Source of the DNA: Clostridia bacterium
GTDB taxonomy: Bacteria; Bacillota_A; Clostridia; Christensenellales; Aristaeellaceae
Length of the DNA stretch: 37,118 nucleotides
Assembly: GCA_017530275.1 (NCBI GenBank)
Contig: JAFXMP010000230.1
Location: forward strand, 1-37,118
Reading direction: 5' to 3'
Position 1 is the stretch's first letter. Each line of letters opens with the position of its first letter. Positions 23,403 to 29,907 of the stretch are shown in pieces. A program made the translations under genes and the position numbers. The notes beneath the pieces are model-generated. The model ran no database searches, had not been told where the DNA came from, and worked only from the letters and a program-made list of their open reading frames with translations.

Positions 23403-23594
23403 ATGAGAAAAGAAATCAAAGTATACCTTACAAACGGCGATTACATAAGTATTATCGGGCCGAATATCGAGGCTAAATTTATGCCGGACTCAGGCATCGT
23501 CGATATCAGGCGGACATTCAAAAACGAGTATGTCAGCCTGTACACCATCCTCATGGACAATTTTCTGTACATCGATTGGGGCAACGACCAATGA
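23403..23594 (+). CDS. Unknown 63-residue protein
   Basis: AGGG lies 7 bases before ATG 23403; ATG 23391 in the same frame has no ribosome site. The sequence alternates short strands (IKVYLTNGDYISIIG, GIVDIRRTF), so a small beta-barrel is plausible. ATGA overlap joins it to the next gene. Not recognised. Confidence 0.55.
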   Translation: MRKEIKVYLTNGDYISIIGPNIEAKFMPDSGIVDIRRTFKNEYVSLYTILMDNFLYIDWGNDQ

Positions 23595-23821
23595 AAGAAA
23601 AATTTACGATCTACAGAGAGGACGGTTTTGACGAAGCCACACAGCAGACCAAGTATGCCGTTCTGAAAACCATGAAACGCGCGCCTGACGCGCTGGCGTA
23701 TATCAACGACTTGAAGAACATCCGGGAATACGGCTATCTCAGGCTGGAAAAGCGCGGTGAAGACGGCGCAACCTACCTGTACAACGATAGCCCCGAAGGG
23801 TGGGAACTGCTGAGTGATTAA
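23591..23821 (+). CDS. Unknown 76-residue protein
   Basis: The gene starts at ATG 23591 in an ATGA overlap. The protein has FTIYREDGFDEAT and a helical middle (DALAYINDLKNIREYG), ending in PEGWELLSD. Its end overlaps the PhoH start by eight bases. Not recognised. Confidence 0.55.
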   Translation: MKEKFTIYREDGFDEATQQTKYAVLKTMKRAPDALAYINDLKNIREYGYLRLEKRGEDGATYLYNDSPEGWELLSD

Positions 23822-24662
23822 GCTTTTCAGCGATTATATCGGTTATAAAGTAGTAAGCGAAAATGATCCCGCTTACTTGAATCTTCATGCTGAGAAAAAC
23901 ACAAACTGGTTTGATCTGTATGAAAACGAATACATTCTGGTCGTCAATCAGGACGGCGTAGTGGTGGATAAGTACAAATGGCAGGACGGGAAGTATAAGG
24001 ATGTTTACCGCAAACCCGTCGAAAGCCTGATGCTCGGGAAAGTAAAACCAAAGAACCCGGAGCAGCAGTTCGCCATCGACCTGCTGATGGACGATACCGT
24101 TACCGTCAAGATGATAACCGGCGGTTTCGGTTCTGGAAAAACCTTCCTTGCCTGCTGTACGGCTTTCCAGATGATGCAGGAAAACAGGTATGAGAAAATC
24201 GTATGGGTGCGCAACAACATCGAGGTCAAGGACAGCAACCCAATCGGCGCTCTGCCTGGAGACTATGCCGCAAAAATGAATATATGGGCGATGCCGCTGG
24301 CGGATCACCTCGGCGGCCGCGACGCGCTTGATATGCAGATCCAGCGCGGAAAAATCGAAGTTGAGCATTTGGGTTTCATTCGCGGGCGCGACATCAAAAA
24401 CAGCATCATCTTCGTCACGGAAGCCGAGCATCTTACGCGCGATCACGTCAAGCTTCTGCTTGGCCGCGTAGCGGAGGGGAGCATCATTATTTTTGAAGGC
24501 GATTGCCAGCAGATCGACAAGAAAGCGTTTGAGAACGATAACGGCGTTACGGCTGCGATCAACCATCTCAAAGGGAACCGCCTGTTTTCTTATGTCCATC
24601 TGCGCGAATCCGTCCGCAGCGAAACGGCGAAACTCGCCGATCTTTTAGACCAGGAGGATTAA
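23814..24662 (+). CDS. PhoH-like ATPase
   Basis: The 282-residue P-loop protein has Walker A GGFGSGKTFLA (Lys109), the Walker B position as IIFVTEAEHL and sensor segment IIFEGDCQQID, matching PhoH, which is common in phages. The Walker B acidic pair reads TEAE rather than the usual DEAQ. The N-terminal 80 residues are extra and partly strand-rich (EYILVVNQDGVVVDKYKW). PhoH proteins are ATPases tied to RNA metabolism, but their phage role is unsettled. GTG 23814 overlaps the previous gene. Confidence 0.87.
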   Translation: MIKLFSDYIGYKVVSENDPAYLNLHAEKNTNWFDLYENEYILVVNQDGVVVDKYKWQDGKYKDVYRKPVESLMLGKVKPKNPEQQFAIDLLMDDTVTVKMITGGFGSGKTFLACCTAFQMMQENRYEKIVWVRNNIEVKDSNPIGALPGDYAAKMNIWAMPLADHLGGRDALDMQIQRGKIEVEHLGFIRGRDIKNSIIFVTEAEHLTRDHVKLLLGRVAEGSIIIFEGDCQQIDKKAFENDNGVTAAINHLKGNRLFSYVHLRESVRSETAKLADLLDQED

Positions 24663-24665
24663 CCT

Positions 24666-25304
24666 ATGTCAGAAATCTATGAACTGCCTCTCTCTGTTTT
24701 CGGAGAAAACGGCGAACTGCAAGGGCAGGTATTGCCGCTTCCGGACGACATCAGCTATTACGTCTTGGAAAAGGAACGGAAAATCTACCTGGACTACGAT
24801 GTATCTCCTGATATTATGGCTCTGGAACGCATGATCCTTCGATGGAATATCGAAGATTCGATCGATGGCGTACCTATTGGCGAAAGGAAGCCAATCCGTA
24901 TTTACATTATGAGCTATGGCGGTGATATGGACTACATGTGGAGCGTGATTGACGCGATCGAAACGTCCGTCACTCCCGTTTATACAATCAATATGGGAAC
25001 GGCGGGTTCGGCAGCCGCTCTGATTTTCATAGCTGGCCATAAGAGGTTTTCCATGCCGCGTTCCCGTGTCGTTATTCACGAAGGCAGTGCGTCTATGTCC
25101 GGAGACTCCACGAAGGTTCTCAATGCGTCTGACAGCTATCGCAAAGCAATCAAGCGCATGAAACAGTTTATCCTGTCCAAAACGCAAATCCCCCCTGCCA
25201 CTCTTAACAAGAAGCGCAATGATGATTGGGAACTGGATGCTGAAACATGTGCAAAATACCATATCTGTGATTCGGTCGTTTATTCGATGAACGAAATCAT
25301 CTGA
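24666..25304 (+). CDS. clpP: ClpP-like serine protease
   Basis: The 212-residue protein has the ClpP fold: IYIMSYGGDM (the oxyanion Gly pair), GTAGSAAAL with catalytic Ser115, VVIHEG with His138, and an Asp at 186 or 187. The loop GTAGSAA replaces the usual GxAASMA. An N-terminal extension of about 40 residues precedes the core. Phage ClpP-like proteases often process capsids, but no head genes are near; here it stands between PhoH and a non-coding stretch. A regulatory or host-directed role is possible. Confidence 0.85.
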   Translation: MSEIYELPLSVFGENGELQGQVLPLPDDISYYVLEKERKIYLDYDVSPDIMALERMILRWNIEDSIDGVPIGERKPIRIYIMSYGGDMDYMWSVIDAIETSVTPVYTINMGTAGSAAALIFIAGHKRFSMPRSRVVIHEGSASMSGDSTKVLNASDSYRKAIKRMKQFILSKTQIPPATLNKKRNDDWELDAETCAKYHICDSVVYSMNEII

Positions 25305-25777
25305 TATATTGCGGGTAGCCAAGCACTAATAGGCGAGAAGAAAATATAGCTCATACGGTGGGACACCGGCGGAGAGAACCGCGTCACCAACATCCGTGCA
25401 ACCCAACCTGAGACGCGCGTGATTACGCATATACAGAGGACGGAACAGGCAGCCGTCGCCATAAGTAGGAGATATGGAAGTGTCGCTCCATCTGTATATG
25501 CAACTGCACGCCCCGCAGAGAAAAGCGAGAGACGCACCGGCACCGAGTTACCGCACTACCTTACGGCGACGGATTTCTACGGTGCGCTTTACAGTAACCG
25601 TAATGGTTACTTTGACCTTTGTCTTTTTCATACAATCACCTACTTTCATTTTGGATTCGCCTTCCGTTCAAATCCGCATGAAAAAGGCAACCGTGAAAAA
25701 TCAGGTCGGTGCGCCCCTCGTATTTATATAAGTATGAATAAACTCAATATGTCAATCAGCCAAAAGGAGAAAATAAA
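25305..25777 (+). other. 473-base stretch without a convincing gene; structured RNA or control region
   Basis: No frame here has a ribosome site and protein-like composition. Several hairpins are visible: GCGG-AGAGAA-CCGC inside a longer GGT...ACC and GAC...GTC pairing near 25358-25388, GCGTGATTACGC near 25418, ATGGA/TCCAT near 25475-25492, and AGTAACC (25593-25599) with GGTTACT (25605-25611). The last is followed at once by TTGACC. It might be a non-coding RNA, an origin or an operator region; the sequence does not decide. Confidence 0.45.
25593..25611. promoter_or_regulatory. Perfect inverted repeat, operator-like
   Basis: A 7-base arm AGTAACC and its complement GGTTACT flank five bases. 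TTGACC begins directly after it and TACAAT lies at 25631-25636, but their 13-base spacing is too short for a normal promoter. It may be a repressor site or RNA hairpin. Confidence 0.35.
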
Positions 25778-26206
25778 ATGGAAATCAAAATCAAATATCA
25801 CGACGAAGACATTGCCAAAATGGGTTTGGAACAGCATGGCGACTGGATCGATCTCCGAGCCGCAGAAGACGTTACCATGAACCCCGGAGAGTTTCGCATC
25901 ATTTCCCTTGGCGTCAGCATGAAGCTGCCAGCAGGCTACGAAGCGCACCTCGCTCCTCGTTCGTCCACCTACAAGAAGTTGGGCATCCTTATGACCAACT
26001 CTGTCGGCGTGATCGACGAACTGTACTGCGGTGAAAACGATGTTTGGGGCTTTGCGGCCTATTCTCCAAACGGCTCCGAAATCCATAAGGGCGACAGGAT
26101 CGCGCAGTTCCGTCTCGTAGAGAAGATGGATATGGTGGACTTCATTCGCGTCGATCATCTGGAAGATCCTTCTCGCGGCGGCTTTGGTTCCACGGGGGTG
26201 AAGTAA
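25778..26206 (+). CDS. dut: dUTPase
   Basis: The 142-residue trimeric dUTPase has motif 1 region WIDLRAAED, motif 2 APRSST, motif 3 GVIDELYCGE, motif 4 KGDRIAQF and motif 5 SRGGFGSTG, which is slightly shorter than usual. It hydrolyses dUTP to dUMP, keeping uracil out of DNA and feeding thymidylate synthesis. AAAGGAG precedes the ATG. It follows the non-coding stretch, so transcription may restart there. Confidence 0.93.
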   Translation: MEIKIKYHDEDIAKMGLEQHGDWIDLRAAEDVTMNPGEFRIISLGVSMKLPAGYEAHLAPRSSTYKKLGILMTNSVGVIDELYCGENDVWGFAAYSPNGSEIHKGDRIAQFRLVEKMDMVDFIRVDHLEDPSRGGFGSTGVK

Positions 26207-26212
26207 TTGCAT

Positions 26213-26386
26213 ATGTCGCCCAATTTCATTGGGTTCCTCTTGCTTCTTTCATCGTTTGTTCATTTCATTTCAGGCATGTCAGAATATTATGAATACCGCA
26301 GGGAGCGAGCATTGGTATTGTACGGCGCATCCTGTCTTATCACGTTTGTGGTAGGTACTCTTCTTGCGTTGGGGGTAATCAAATGA
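26213..26386 (+). CDS. Small two-helix membrane protein
   Basis: The 57-residue protein has two hydrophobic segments (about residues 5-21 and 37-55) joined by a charged loop, EYYEYRRER. It starts seven bases after dut and overlaps the next gene (ATGA). Ribosome site is weak, so coupling is likely. Function unknown. Confidence 0.55.
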   Translation: MSPNFIGFLLLLSSFVHFISGMSEYYEYRRERALVLYGASCLITFVVGTLLALGVIK

Positions 26387-26706
26387 CCGAAGAACTTTGC
26401 TTGTTTTGCGGAGAACCCATACCGGAGGGCAGGCAGGTCTGTCCTATTTGCGAAGCGGATGGGCTCGAAGATGCTCATTGCGACCTTCCGAAAATCGATT
26501 CTCTGTCTGATGTTTCCCGTATGTTAAGAACGTGGTCGTCCTATTTTTCACGTAGCCATAAGCACCGCAAATACGACCCCGGGTTCACAAAATTCAACAT
26601 GAAGTTTCCTAAAATAGCCAAAATCATGGCGGACGTGATCGATTCCGCATTGCGCGACGGCGAGCAAATTTCCATGACAGACGAGCATATCGGCAAAAAT
26701 GATTAA
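26383..26706 (+). CDS. Zinc-ribbon protein
   Basis: The 107-residue protein begins with CLFCGEPIPEGRQVCPIC, two CxxC knuckles forming a zinc ribbon. The rest is helical and basic (SRSHKHRKYDPGF) with an acidic end. The ATG overlaps the preceding stop. Function unknown; nucleic acid binding is possible. Confidence 0.65.
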   Translation: MTEELCLFCGEPIPEGRQVCPICEADGLEDAHCDLPKIDSLSDVSRMLRTWSSYFSRSHKHRKYDPGFTKFNMKFPKIAKIMADVIDSALRDGEQISMTDEHIGKND

Positions 26707-26732
26707 AAATTGCCGGTATGCAGGAGGGAACA

Positions 26733-27155
26733 ATGAAATCATCGGATATGACATTCCACCTTTTAGGCGGCACGAAAATACTGAGCGCAAAGGAACTGTC
26801 CGAAACGGTATACAACACGATCCATTATTATGAGAGCCGCGAAGCACAGGAGAGAAAGCGTGCGAACATGACGCGGGAAGAAGTTGCGAAAGAAATTGCC
26901 AACGAATATGAAGAAGAAAACCAGAGAATCAAAAAGCAGCTTCAATTTTCAGTTGCCAGCCTCTCTTCGCAAAATGAGCTCGACGCATACAATGCTTTCG
27001 TAGAAAAGCACGCACAGTGCAGGTGCAAGAGAAGGATCGACGAGGGAAAGATGCCGTATGTCATCCAGCAATGTACTGGGATCGGTCGCTGCACCACGGT
27101 GTATTGCCAGGTATGCGGCGCTTCACAGGACATCACGGATGTTTCCTGCTGGTGA
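26733..27155 (+). CDS. Unknown protein with C-terminal cysteine cluster
   Basis: The 140-residue protein is read from ATG 26733, 4 bases after GGAGGG; an upstream ATG at 26718 has no ribosome site. A charged helical middle (NEYEEENQRIKKQL) is followed by CRCKRR and later QCTG, RCTT, YCQVCG and SCW, enough cysteines for one or two zinc sites. Function unknown. Confidence 0.6.
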   Translation: MKSSDMTFHLLGGTKILSAKELSETVYNTIHYYESREAQERKRANMTREEVAKEIANEYEEENQRIKKQLQFSVASLSSQNELDAYNAFVEKHAQCRCKRRIDEGKMPYVIQQCTGIGRCTTVYCQVCGASQDITDVSCW

Positions 27156-27307
27156 TTCATATGCGGCCACTGCAATCTTCGGATTGGCATAACACCGGCG
27201 GATGCGTCCGTCAGGATTGGTAGAAATATCGTGAAAGCTCGCTGTCTGTGGACGGAATGAGAAAGCCGTATATAGGATAATAAGAGAAAAAGAAGGGAGG
27301 TTTTTCT

Positions 27308-27493
27308 ATGAAGAAAGAATATTCCGAACCGAAAGTGGAGAAGCTTGATTTCAACTATGAAGAAATCGTAACAGCTTCATCCGATTTCGGCCATGGCGAT
27401 ATGGGTCATGGCGTTGGCGGCGGTGGTGGCTGCGATCATATTCCTGGCCACGGCAATCCAAAGAAGCCGCATCCAGTATTCGGAGATCAATAA
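27308..27493 (+). CDS. Small Gly/His-rich peptide, possible RiPP-type precursor
   Basis: The 61-residue peptide has a leader-like N terminus (MKKEYSEPKVEKLDF, then NYEEIVTAS) and a tail of Gly and His (GHGDMGHG, GGGGGC, HIPGHGNPKKPHP). GGGAGG lies 7 bases before the ATG. The leader resembles a class of small peptides seen in gut Firmicutes that some regard as modified-peptide precursors. No modification enzyme is in the window. Metal binding by the His/Gly tail is another possibility. Confidence 0.55.
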   Translation: MKKEYSEPKVEKLDFNYEEIVTASSDFGHGDMGHGVGGGGGCDHIPGHGNPKKPHPVFGDQ

Positions 27494-27522
27494 AGGCAAA
27501 AAAGATTCAGTAAAGAAAATGA

Positions 27523-27551
27523 TTGACATTTCTTTACGACAGCCATATAAT
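27523..27551 (+). promoter_or_regulatory. Consensus promoter of the antisense RNA
   Basis: TTGACA (27523-27528) and TATAAT (27546-27551) are separated by exactly 17 bases, a perfect sigma-A consensus. The start would be near 27558 (GTGGAAACCC). No reading frame with a ribosome site follows before the terminator at 27624-27660. Confidence 0.88.
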
Positions 27552-27557
27552 AAAAAT

Positions 27558-27660
27558 GTGGAAACCCAAACGGTTGCCACAGTAAACAAAACGTCAGGAA
27601 ATGTGGTTAAGCCCCGAAACCCTGTGAGTCGTCCGCTGCGAACAGACGGCTCACTTTCTT
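27558..27660 (+). ncRNA. Probable antisense antitoxin RNA, about 100 bases
   Basis: The RNA runs from the consensus promoter to a strong terminator and does not look coding. It is complementary to the last part of the toxin reading frame and its 3' region on the other strand (overlap from at least 27607). This 3'-end overlap is as in TxpA/RatA and BsrG/SR4 of Bacillus. The antitoxin role is inferred from layout. Confidence 0.65.
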
Positions 27661-27741
27661 AATTAACCAAACCATGGCAATTATCAGATCGATGGAAACT
27701 CTGATAATTGTTGCACAATCAGCAATAACAGAAAGTGTCAT
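27607..27741 (-). CDS. Hydrophobic type I toxin-like peptide
   Basis: The 44-residue peptide has one hydrophobic helix (about residues 10-28) followed by KK and a polar tail. AGGAGG stands 7 bases before the ATG on the minus strand. Size, hydrophobicity, Lys pair and the opposite-strand RNA at its 3' end fit type I toxins, which insert in the membrane. The long leader (27742-27899) has pairs such as GGGG/CCCC just before the ribosome site that could hide it. No similarity search was possible. Confidence 0.65.
   Translation of the reverse strand: MTLSVIADCATIIRVSIDLIIAMVWLIKKVSRLFAADDSQGFGA
27624..27660 (+). terminator. Terminator of the antisense RNA
   Basis: GTGAGTCGTC (27624-27633) pairs along all ten bases, one of them a U-G pair, with GACGGCTCAC (27645-27654), followed by TTTCTT. 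On the minus strand the hairpin has no T run. Confidence 0.82.
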
Positions 27742-27905
27742 GTATCGTCCTCCTATGGGGTTATTCCGGTTCCCCGGTATATCCCACGAGGGCGGCACAA
27801 TCGCCTCCTTACCCGCACCTCGCGGGAGTCCGAAGGCAACCGTCTTTTTAACCTCCACCAGAAGAAAAGAGTAAAGAAGGTGTGGTGGTGGGTTTCCACG
27901 TTTTT

Positions 27906-27934
27906 ATTGTATCGTGCAACATAATAGAAGTCAA
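27906..27934 (-). promoter_or_regulatory. Consensus promoter of the toxin mRNA
   Basis: On the minus strand TTGACT (27934-27929) and TACAAT (27911-27906) are 17 bases apart. The start would be near 27899, giving a leader of about 158 bases before the toxin ATG. Its downstream bases repeat those of the opposing promoter. Confidence 0.85.
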
Positions 27935-27953
27935 TACGAATCGGCAAAAAATA

Positions 27954-27985
27954 ACGGCTTGGCGTAAAAAACCAGGCCGTTTTTT
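27954..27985 (+). terminator. Terminator before the excisionase gene
   Basis: ACGGCTTGG (27954-27962) pairs with CCAGGCCGT (27972-27980) across an A-rich loop, followed by six T. It separates the toxin-antitoxin region from xis-int, or acts as an attenuator. Confidence 0.78.
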
Positions 27986-28011
27986 CTTATTTCCAGAAAG
28001 GAGGTCGTTGC

Positions 28012-28353
28012 ATGTCAGAGGTATTTGACACCGACAACCGCGTTTTGTATAATGGTGAACTGGAGCAGATCATAGAAAGGGCTGTCGAAAAGGGCGTCCG
28101 CTGTGCGCTATCTGCTCTAACGAATCTTGACAATGGAACAGGTCATACGCATGATTCATCATTGTGCGCTAAACCAACCCTAACCGTTGACGAAGCGGCG
28201 AAATACATCGGGGTTTCCAGACCAAAGATGTATGAAATGACGAGAGCTCAAGGATTCCCGGCTATCCATGTCGGCAAAAGAATTCTTATCAACCGTCAGT
28301 CGCTGCTCCGTTGGTTAGAAGAAGGAGACAGCTATGGCAAGAAAACGCGCTAA
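28012..28353 (+). CDS. xis: Excisionase-like helix-turn-helix protein
   Basis: The 113-residue protein has a C-terminal MerR/excisionase-type winged helix: LTVDEAAKYIGVSRPKMYEM, then FPAIHVGKRILI and SLLRWLEEG. The first 50 residues are a polar helical extension. AAAGGAGG stands 8 bases before the ATG. It overlaps the integrase start by 20 bases, so the two are co-expressed and it probably controls the direction of recombination. A repressor role is the alternative. Confidence 0.82.
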   Translation: MSEVFDTDNRVLYNGELEQIIERAVEKGVRCALSALTNLDNGTGHTHDSSLCAKPTLTVDEAAKYIGVSRPKMYEMTRAQGFPAIHVGKRILINRQSLLRWLEEGDSYGKKTR

Positions 28354-29470
28354 TGGTGAAGGCACAATAAGGAAAAGAGATAATGGCGTATGGGAAGGCA
28401 GGTTTTATGTGAAGGGAGAGCAGCGTTCTGTCTATGGGAAGTCGCAAACTGTCGTCCGTAAGAAAATGACCGAGATTCTATCGGAGATAGATAATGACGA
28501 ATTTCTTTTAGAAAGCAACGACACGCTTGAAGAATGGCTGAACTTCTGGCAAGAAACATATCTGGACGATGTGAAGAAATCTTCGTCCGACAGGTATAAA
28601 TCTTGCATTAGGCTTCACATTATCCCGGCGCTTGGAAAAGTTGGCATAGCAGACTTGAGGTCATCCACAATCCAGAGGTTCTTAAACAACTGCAAGAACC
28701 AGAAGGATCTGTCGAAAAAGAGCGTCCAGAACATCAGGCTTGTTCTAAGCAAAGCACTTGATAAGGCGGTGGATGATGAACGTATCAAGAAAAATCCTTG
28801 CCTGAAAACCAAAGTCCCGTCTTATGACGAACCGCCGAAGGAGATGCGCCCATTAGAAGGGAATGAGATTACAAACTTCCTCAAGGGAATCGAGAACAGT
28901 GATTATAGAGATATTCTCTACATTGCTCTGTTTACCGGAATGAGGGAGAGTGAGCTCATTGGCCTATCATGGGATTGTATTGACTTTACGAAAGGAACGA
29001 TTCATCTGTATCGGCAACTCAAGCGCGACCGTGGTGGTAACAACTGCTACGCATTCTCTTCTCTAAAAAACAAACAAAGCAGAACTTTTTCGGTTCCGCC
29101 GGACGTTCTTGAAACTCTAAAAAAGGTCAAGGTTCAGCAAGCCAAGTGGAAACTCGCCGCAGGATCTTCTTGGGAAAACAAAAACGAACTTGTGTTCACA
29201 AATGAACTTGGCGAACACATCCACACAAAAACACTCTACCGAAGGCTCAAGAAAGTAGCTGTGGCAATCGGATTACCAAACCTCAGATTTCACGATCTAA
29301 GGCACTCCTACGCCACTCTGGCGCTTGAGAACGGGGTAGACCCTAAGACAGTATCAACTAATTTAGGACACGCCACAGTGGCCTTTACGCTCGATAAATA
29401 CGGTCATGTAACCAAGGCAATGATGGACGACTCGGCAAGCAAGATGCAGAGGTTCATAGAATCGCTCTGA
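28334..29470 (+). CDS. int: Tyrosine recombinase (integrase)
   Basis: The 378-residue integrase has an N-terminal arm-binding domain (GEGTIRKRDNGVWEGRF), a core-binding SAM-like domain (about residues 65-150) and a catalytic domain with Arg204 (GMRESEL), His320 and Arg323 (HDLRHS), His346 (LGHATV) and Tyr356 (DKYGHV). All catalytic residues are present, so it is likely active. It should integrate and excise the element at the adjacent tRNA-Pro. The ATG lies within the excisionase gene. Tandem repeats directly follow the stop. Confidence 0.95.
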   Translation: MARKRANGEGTIRKRDNGVWEGRFYVKGEQRSVYGKSQTVVRKKMTEILSEIDNDEFLLESNDTLEEWLNFWQETYLDDVKKSSSDRYKSCIRLHIIPALGKVGIADLRSSTIQRFLNNCKNQKDLSKKSVQNIRLVLSKALDKAVDDERIKKNPCLKTKVPSYDEPPKEMRPLEGNEITNFLKGIENSDYRDILYIALFTGMRESELIGLSWDCIDFTKGTIHLYRQLKRDRGGNNCYAFSSLKNKQSRTFSVPPDVLETLKKVKVQQAKWKLAAGSSWENKNELVFTNELGEHIHTKTLYRRLKKVAVAIGLPNLRFHDLRHSYATLALENGVDPKTVSTNLGHATVAFTLDKYGHVTKAMMDDSASKMQRFIESL

Positions 29471-29476
29471 TTCCGG

Positions 29477-29500
29477 TAAGGGTACTAATAAGGGTACTAA
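29477..29500. repeat. Two tandem 12-base repeats next to the attachment site
   Basis: TAAGGGTACTAA occurs twice without a gap (29477-29488 and 29489-29500), seven bases after the integrase stop codon and about 45 bases from the tRNA 3' end. Position and form fit integrase arm-binding sites. Confidence 0.7.
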
Positions 29501-29517
29501 GCCGCCAAAAAAGGAAA

Positions 29518-29540
29518 GAAGCCTTGATTTACAAGGCTTC
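29518..29540 (-). terminator. Terminator of the tRNA-Pro transcript
   Basis: GAAGCCTTG (29518-29526) and CAAGGCTTC (29532-29540) are perfect complements with a five-base loop; on the minus strand TTTCCTTTTTT follows. It lies on the element side of the tRNA 3' end, so the element or the shared core supplies the terminator. Confidence 0.85.
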
Positions 29541-29544
29541 CCGA

Positions 29545-29580
29545 TGGTCTGGGTGGAGAGATTTGAACTCTCGGCCTCTT
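29545..29580. other. Probable attachment site (attR side) in the tRNA 3' half
   Basis: Integration at tRNA 3' ends normally leaves the gene intact because the element carries the same 3' segment. The matching copy (attL) would be at the element's left end, outside this window, so the exact core cannot be defined. Confidence 0.45.
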
Positions 29581-29621
29581 GAACCCCATTCAAGCACGCT
29601 ACCAAGCTGCGCTACACCCAG
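29545..29621 (-). tRNA. tRNA-Pro (anticodon GGG)
   Basis: The minus strand folds into a 77-base tRNA with encoded CCA. The acceptor stem is CTGGGTG with CACCCAG, the anticodon arm is CTTGA-ATGGGGT-TCAAG with anticodon GGG at 29587-29585, and the T arm contains GTTCAAATC. The 3' end faces the integrase, which makes this the likely integration target. Confidence 0.95.
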
Positions 29622-29654
29622 TTATTGAATGCCGCTCACGCAAGCACAGGTGTT

Positions 29655-29683
29655 ATTATATCCGCATGCAGCTTGTTTGTCAA
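29655..29683 (-). promoter_or_regulatory. Consensus promoter of tRNA-Pro
   Basis: On the minus strand TTGACA (29683-29678) and TATAAT (29660-29655) are 17 bases apart, a perfect sigma-A promoter about 34 bases before the mature tRNA 5' end. Confidence 0.9.
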
Positions 29684-29821
29684 TACCTTTAAAAAAATAA
29701 TTCAGTGAGAGAAGGATAAACGGATATGCAGTTTTTTACATTCATTGGGTTCGGAACAGGCAAAACAAAACGAATATGTGAATAAACGGAATGAAAGATG
29801 GAAAAGCGGATAATTCCGGTA

Positions 29822-29850
29822 TTGATTTTTGCGCCGCCAGCAGGTACAAT
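29822..29850 (+). promoter_or_regulatory. Promoter of the pyrophosphatase gene
   Basis: TTGATT (29822-29827) and TACAAT (29845-29850) with a 17-base spacer lie 58 bases before the ATG at 29908. Confidence 0.6.
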
Positions 29851-29907
29851 GAAATTGCCGTCCATTCCTGACAAAACGATCCACAGCCGGAAAAGGGGGA
29901 ACACATC

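Larger units (their letters stand above)
27549..27908. repeat. Inverted repeat joining the two promoters
   Basis: The 20 bases 27549-27568 (AATAAAAATGTGGAAACCCA) recur inverted at 27889-27908 with one mismatch. They cover the end of each -10 box, the start site and the first 11 transcribed bases. Both RNAs therefore begin alike, so the ends do not pair with each other; a shared regulator or an ancient duplication would explain it. Confidence 0.8.
1..29544. mobile_element. Right part of a temperate phage or integrative element inserted at tRNA-Pro
   Basis: Nearly all genes up to the integrase are on the plus strand, densely packed with ATGA or TGATG overlaps, and are phage-typical: ERF, SSB, DnaB, primase, Pol III alpha, NrdD, dUTPase, PhoH, ClpP, excisionase and integrase. 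The integrase ends 75 bases before the 3' end of a tRNA gene, the usual arrangement for tyrosine-recombinase elements. The left end lies outside the window and no structural genes are visible, so phage, phage-plasmid and conjugative element cannot be fully separated. The replication and dNTP content favours a phage early region. The right boundary within or at the tRNA 3' end is inferred. Confidence 0.85.

Noticed and set aside
25419..25880. A 153-residue frame across the non-coding stretch and the start of dut
   Set aside because: It runs through the dut start and its motif 1 region in another frame, has no ribosome site, and has a composition unlike the neighbours.
27393..27662. An 89-residue plus-strand frame across the antisense RNA
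   Set aside because: It overlaps the Gly/His peptide gene out of frame, spans the promoter and terminator, and lacks a ribosome site.
27523..27934. Fst/par-type pairing of 5' repeats in the toxin locus
   Set aside because: The repeat is inverted in DNA, so both RNAs carry the same sequence and cannot pair there as in par. The 3' overlap model fits better.
27753..27947. A 64-residue minus-strand frame over the toxin promoter
   Set aside because: It starts upstream of the mapped consensus promoter and has no ribosome site. Its resemblance to a plus-strand frame comes only from the inverted repeat.
29363..29605. An 80-residue minus-strand frame over the tRNA
   Set aside because: It is the tRNA and terminator translated, a common artefact.
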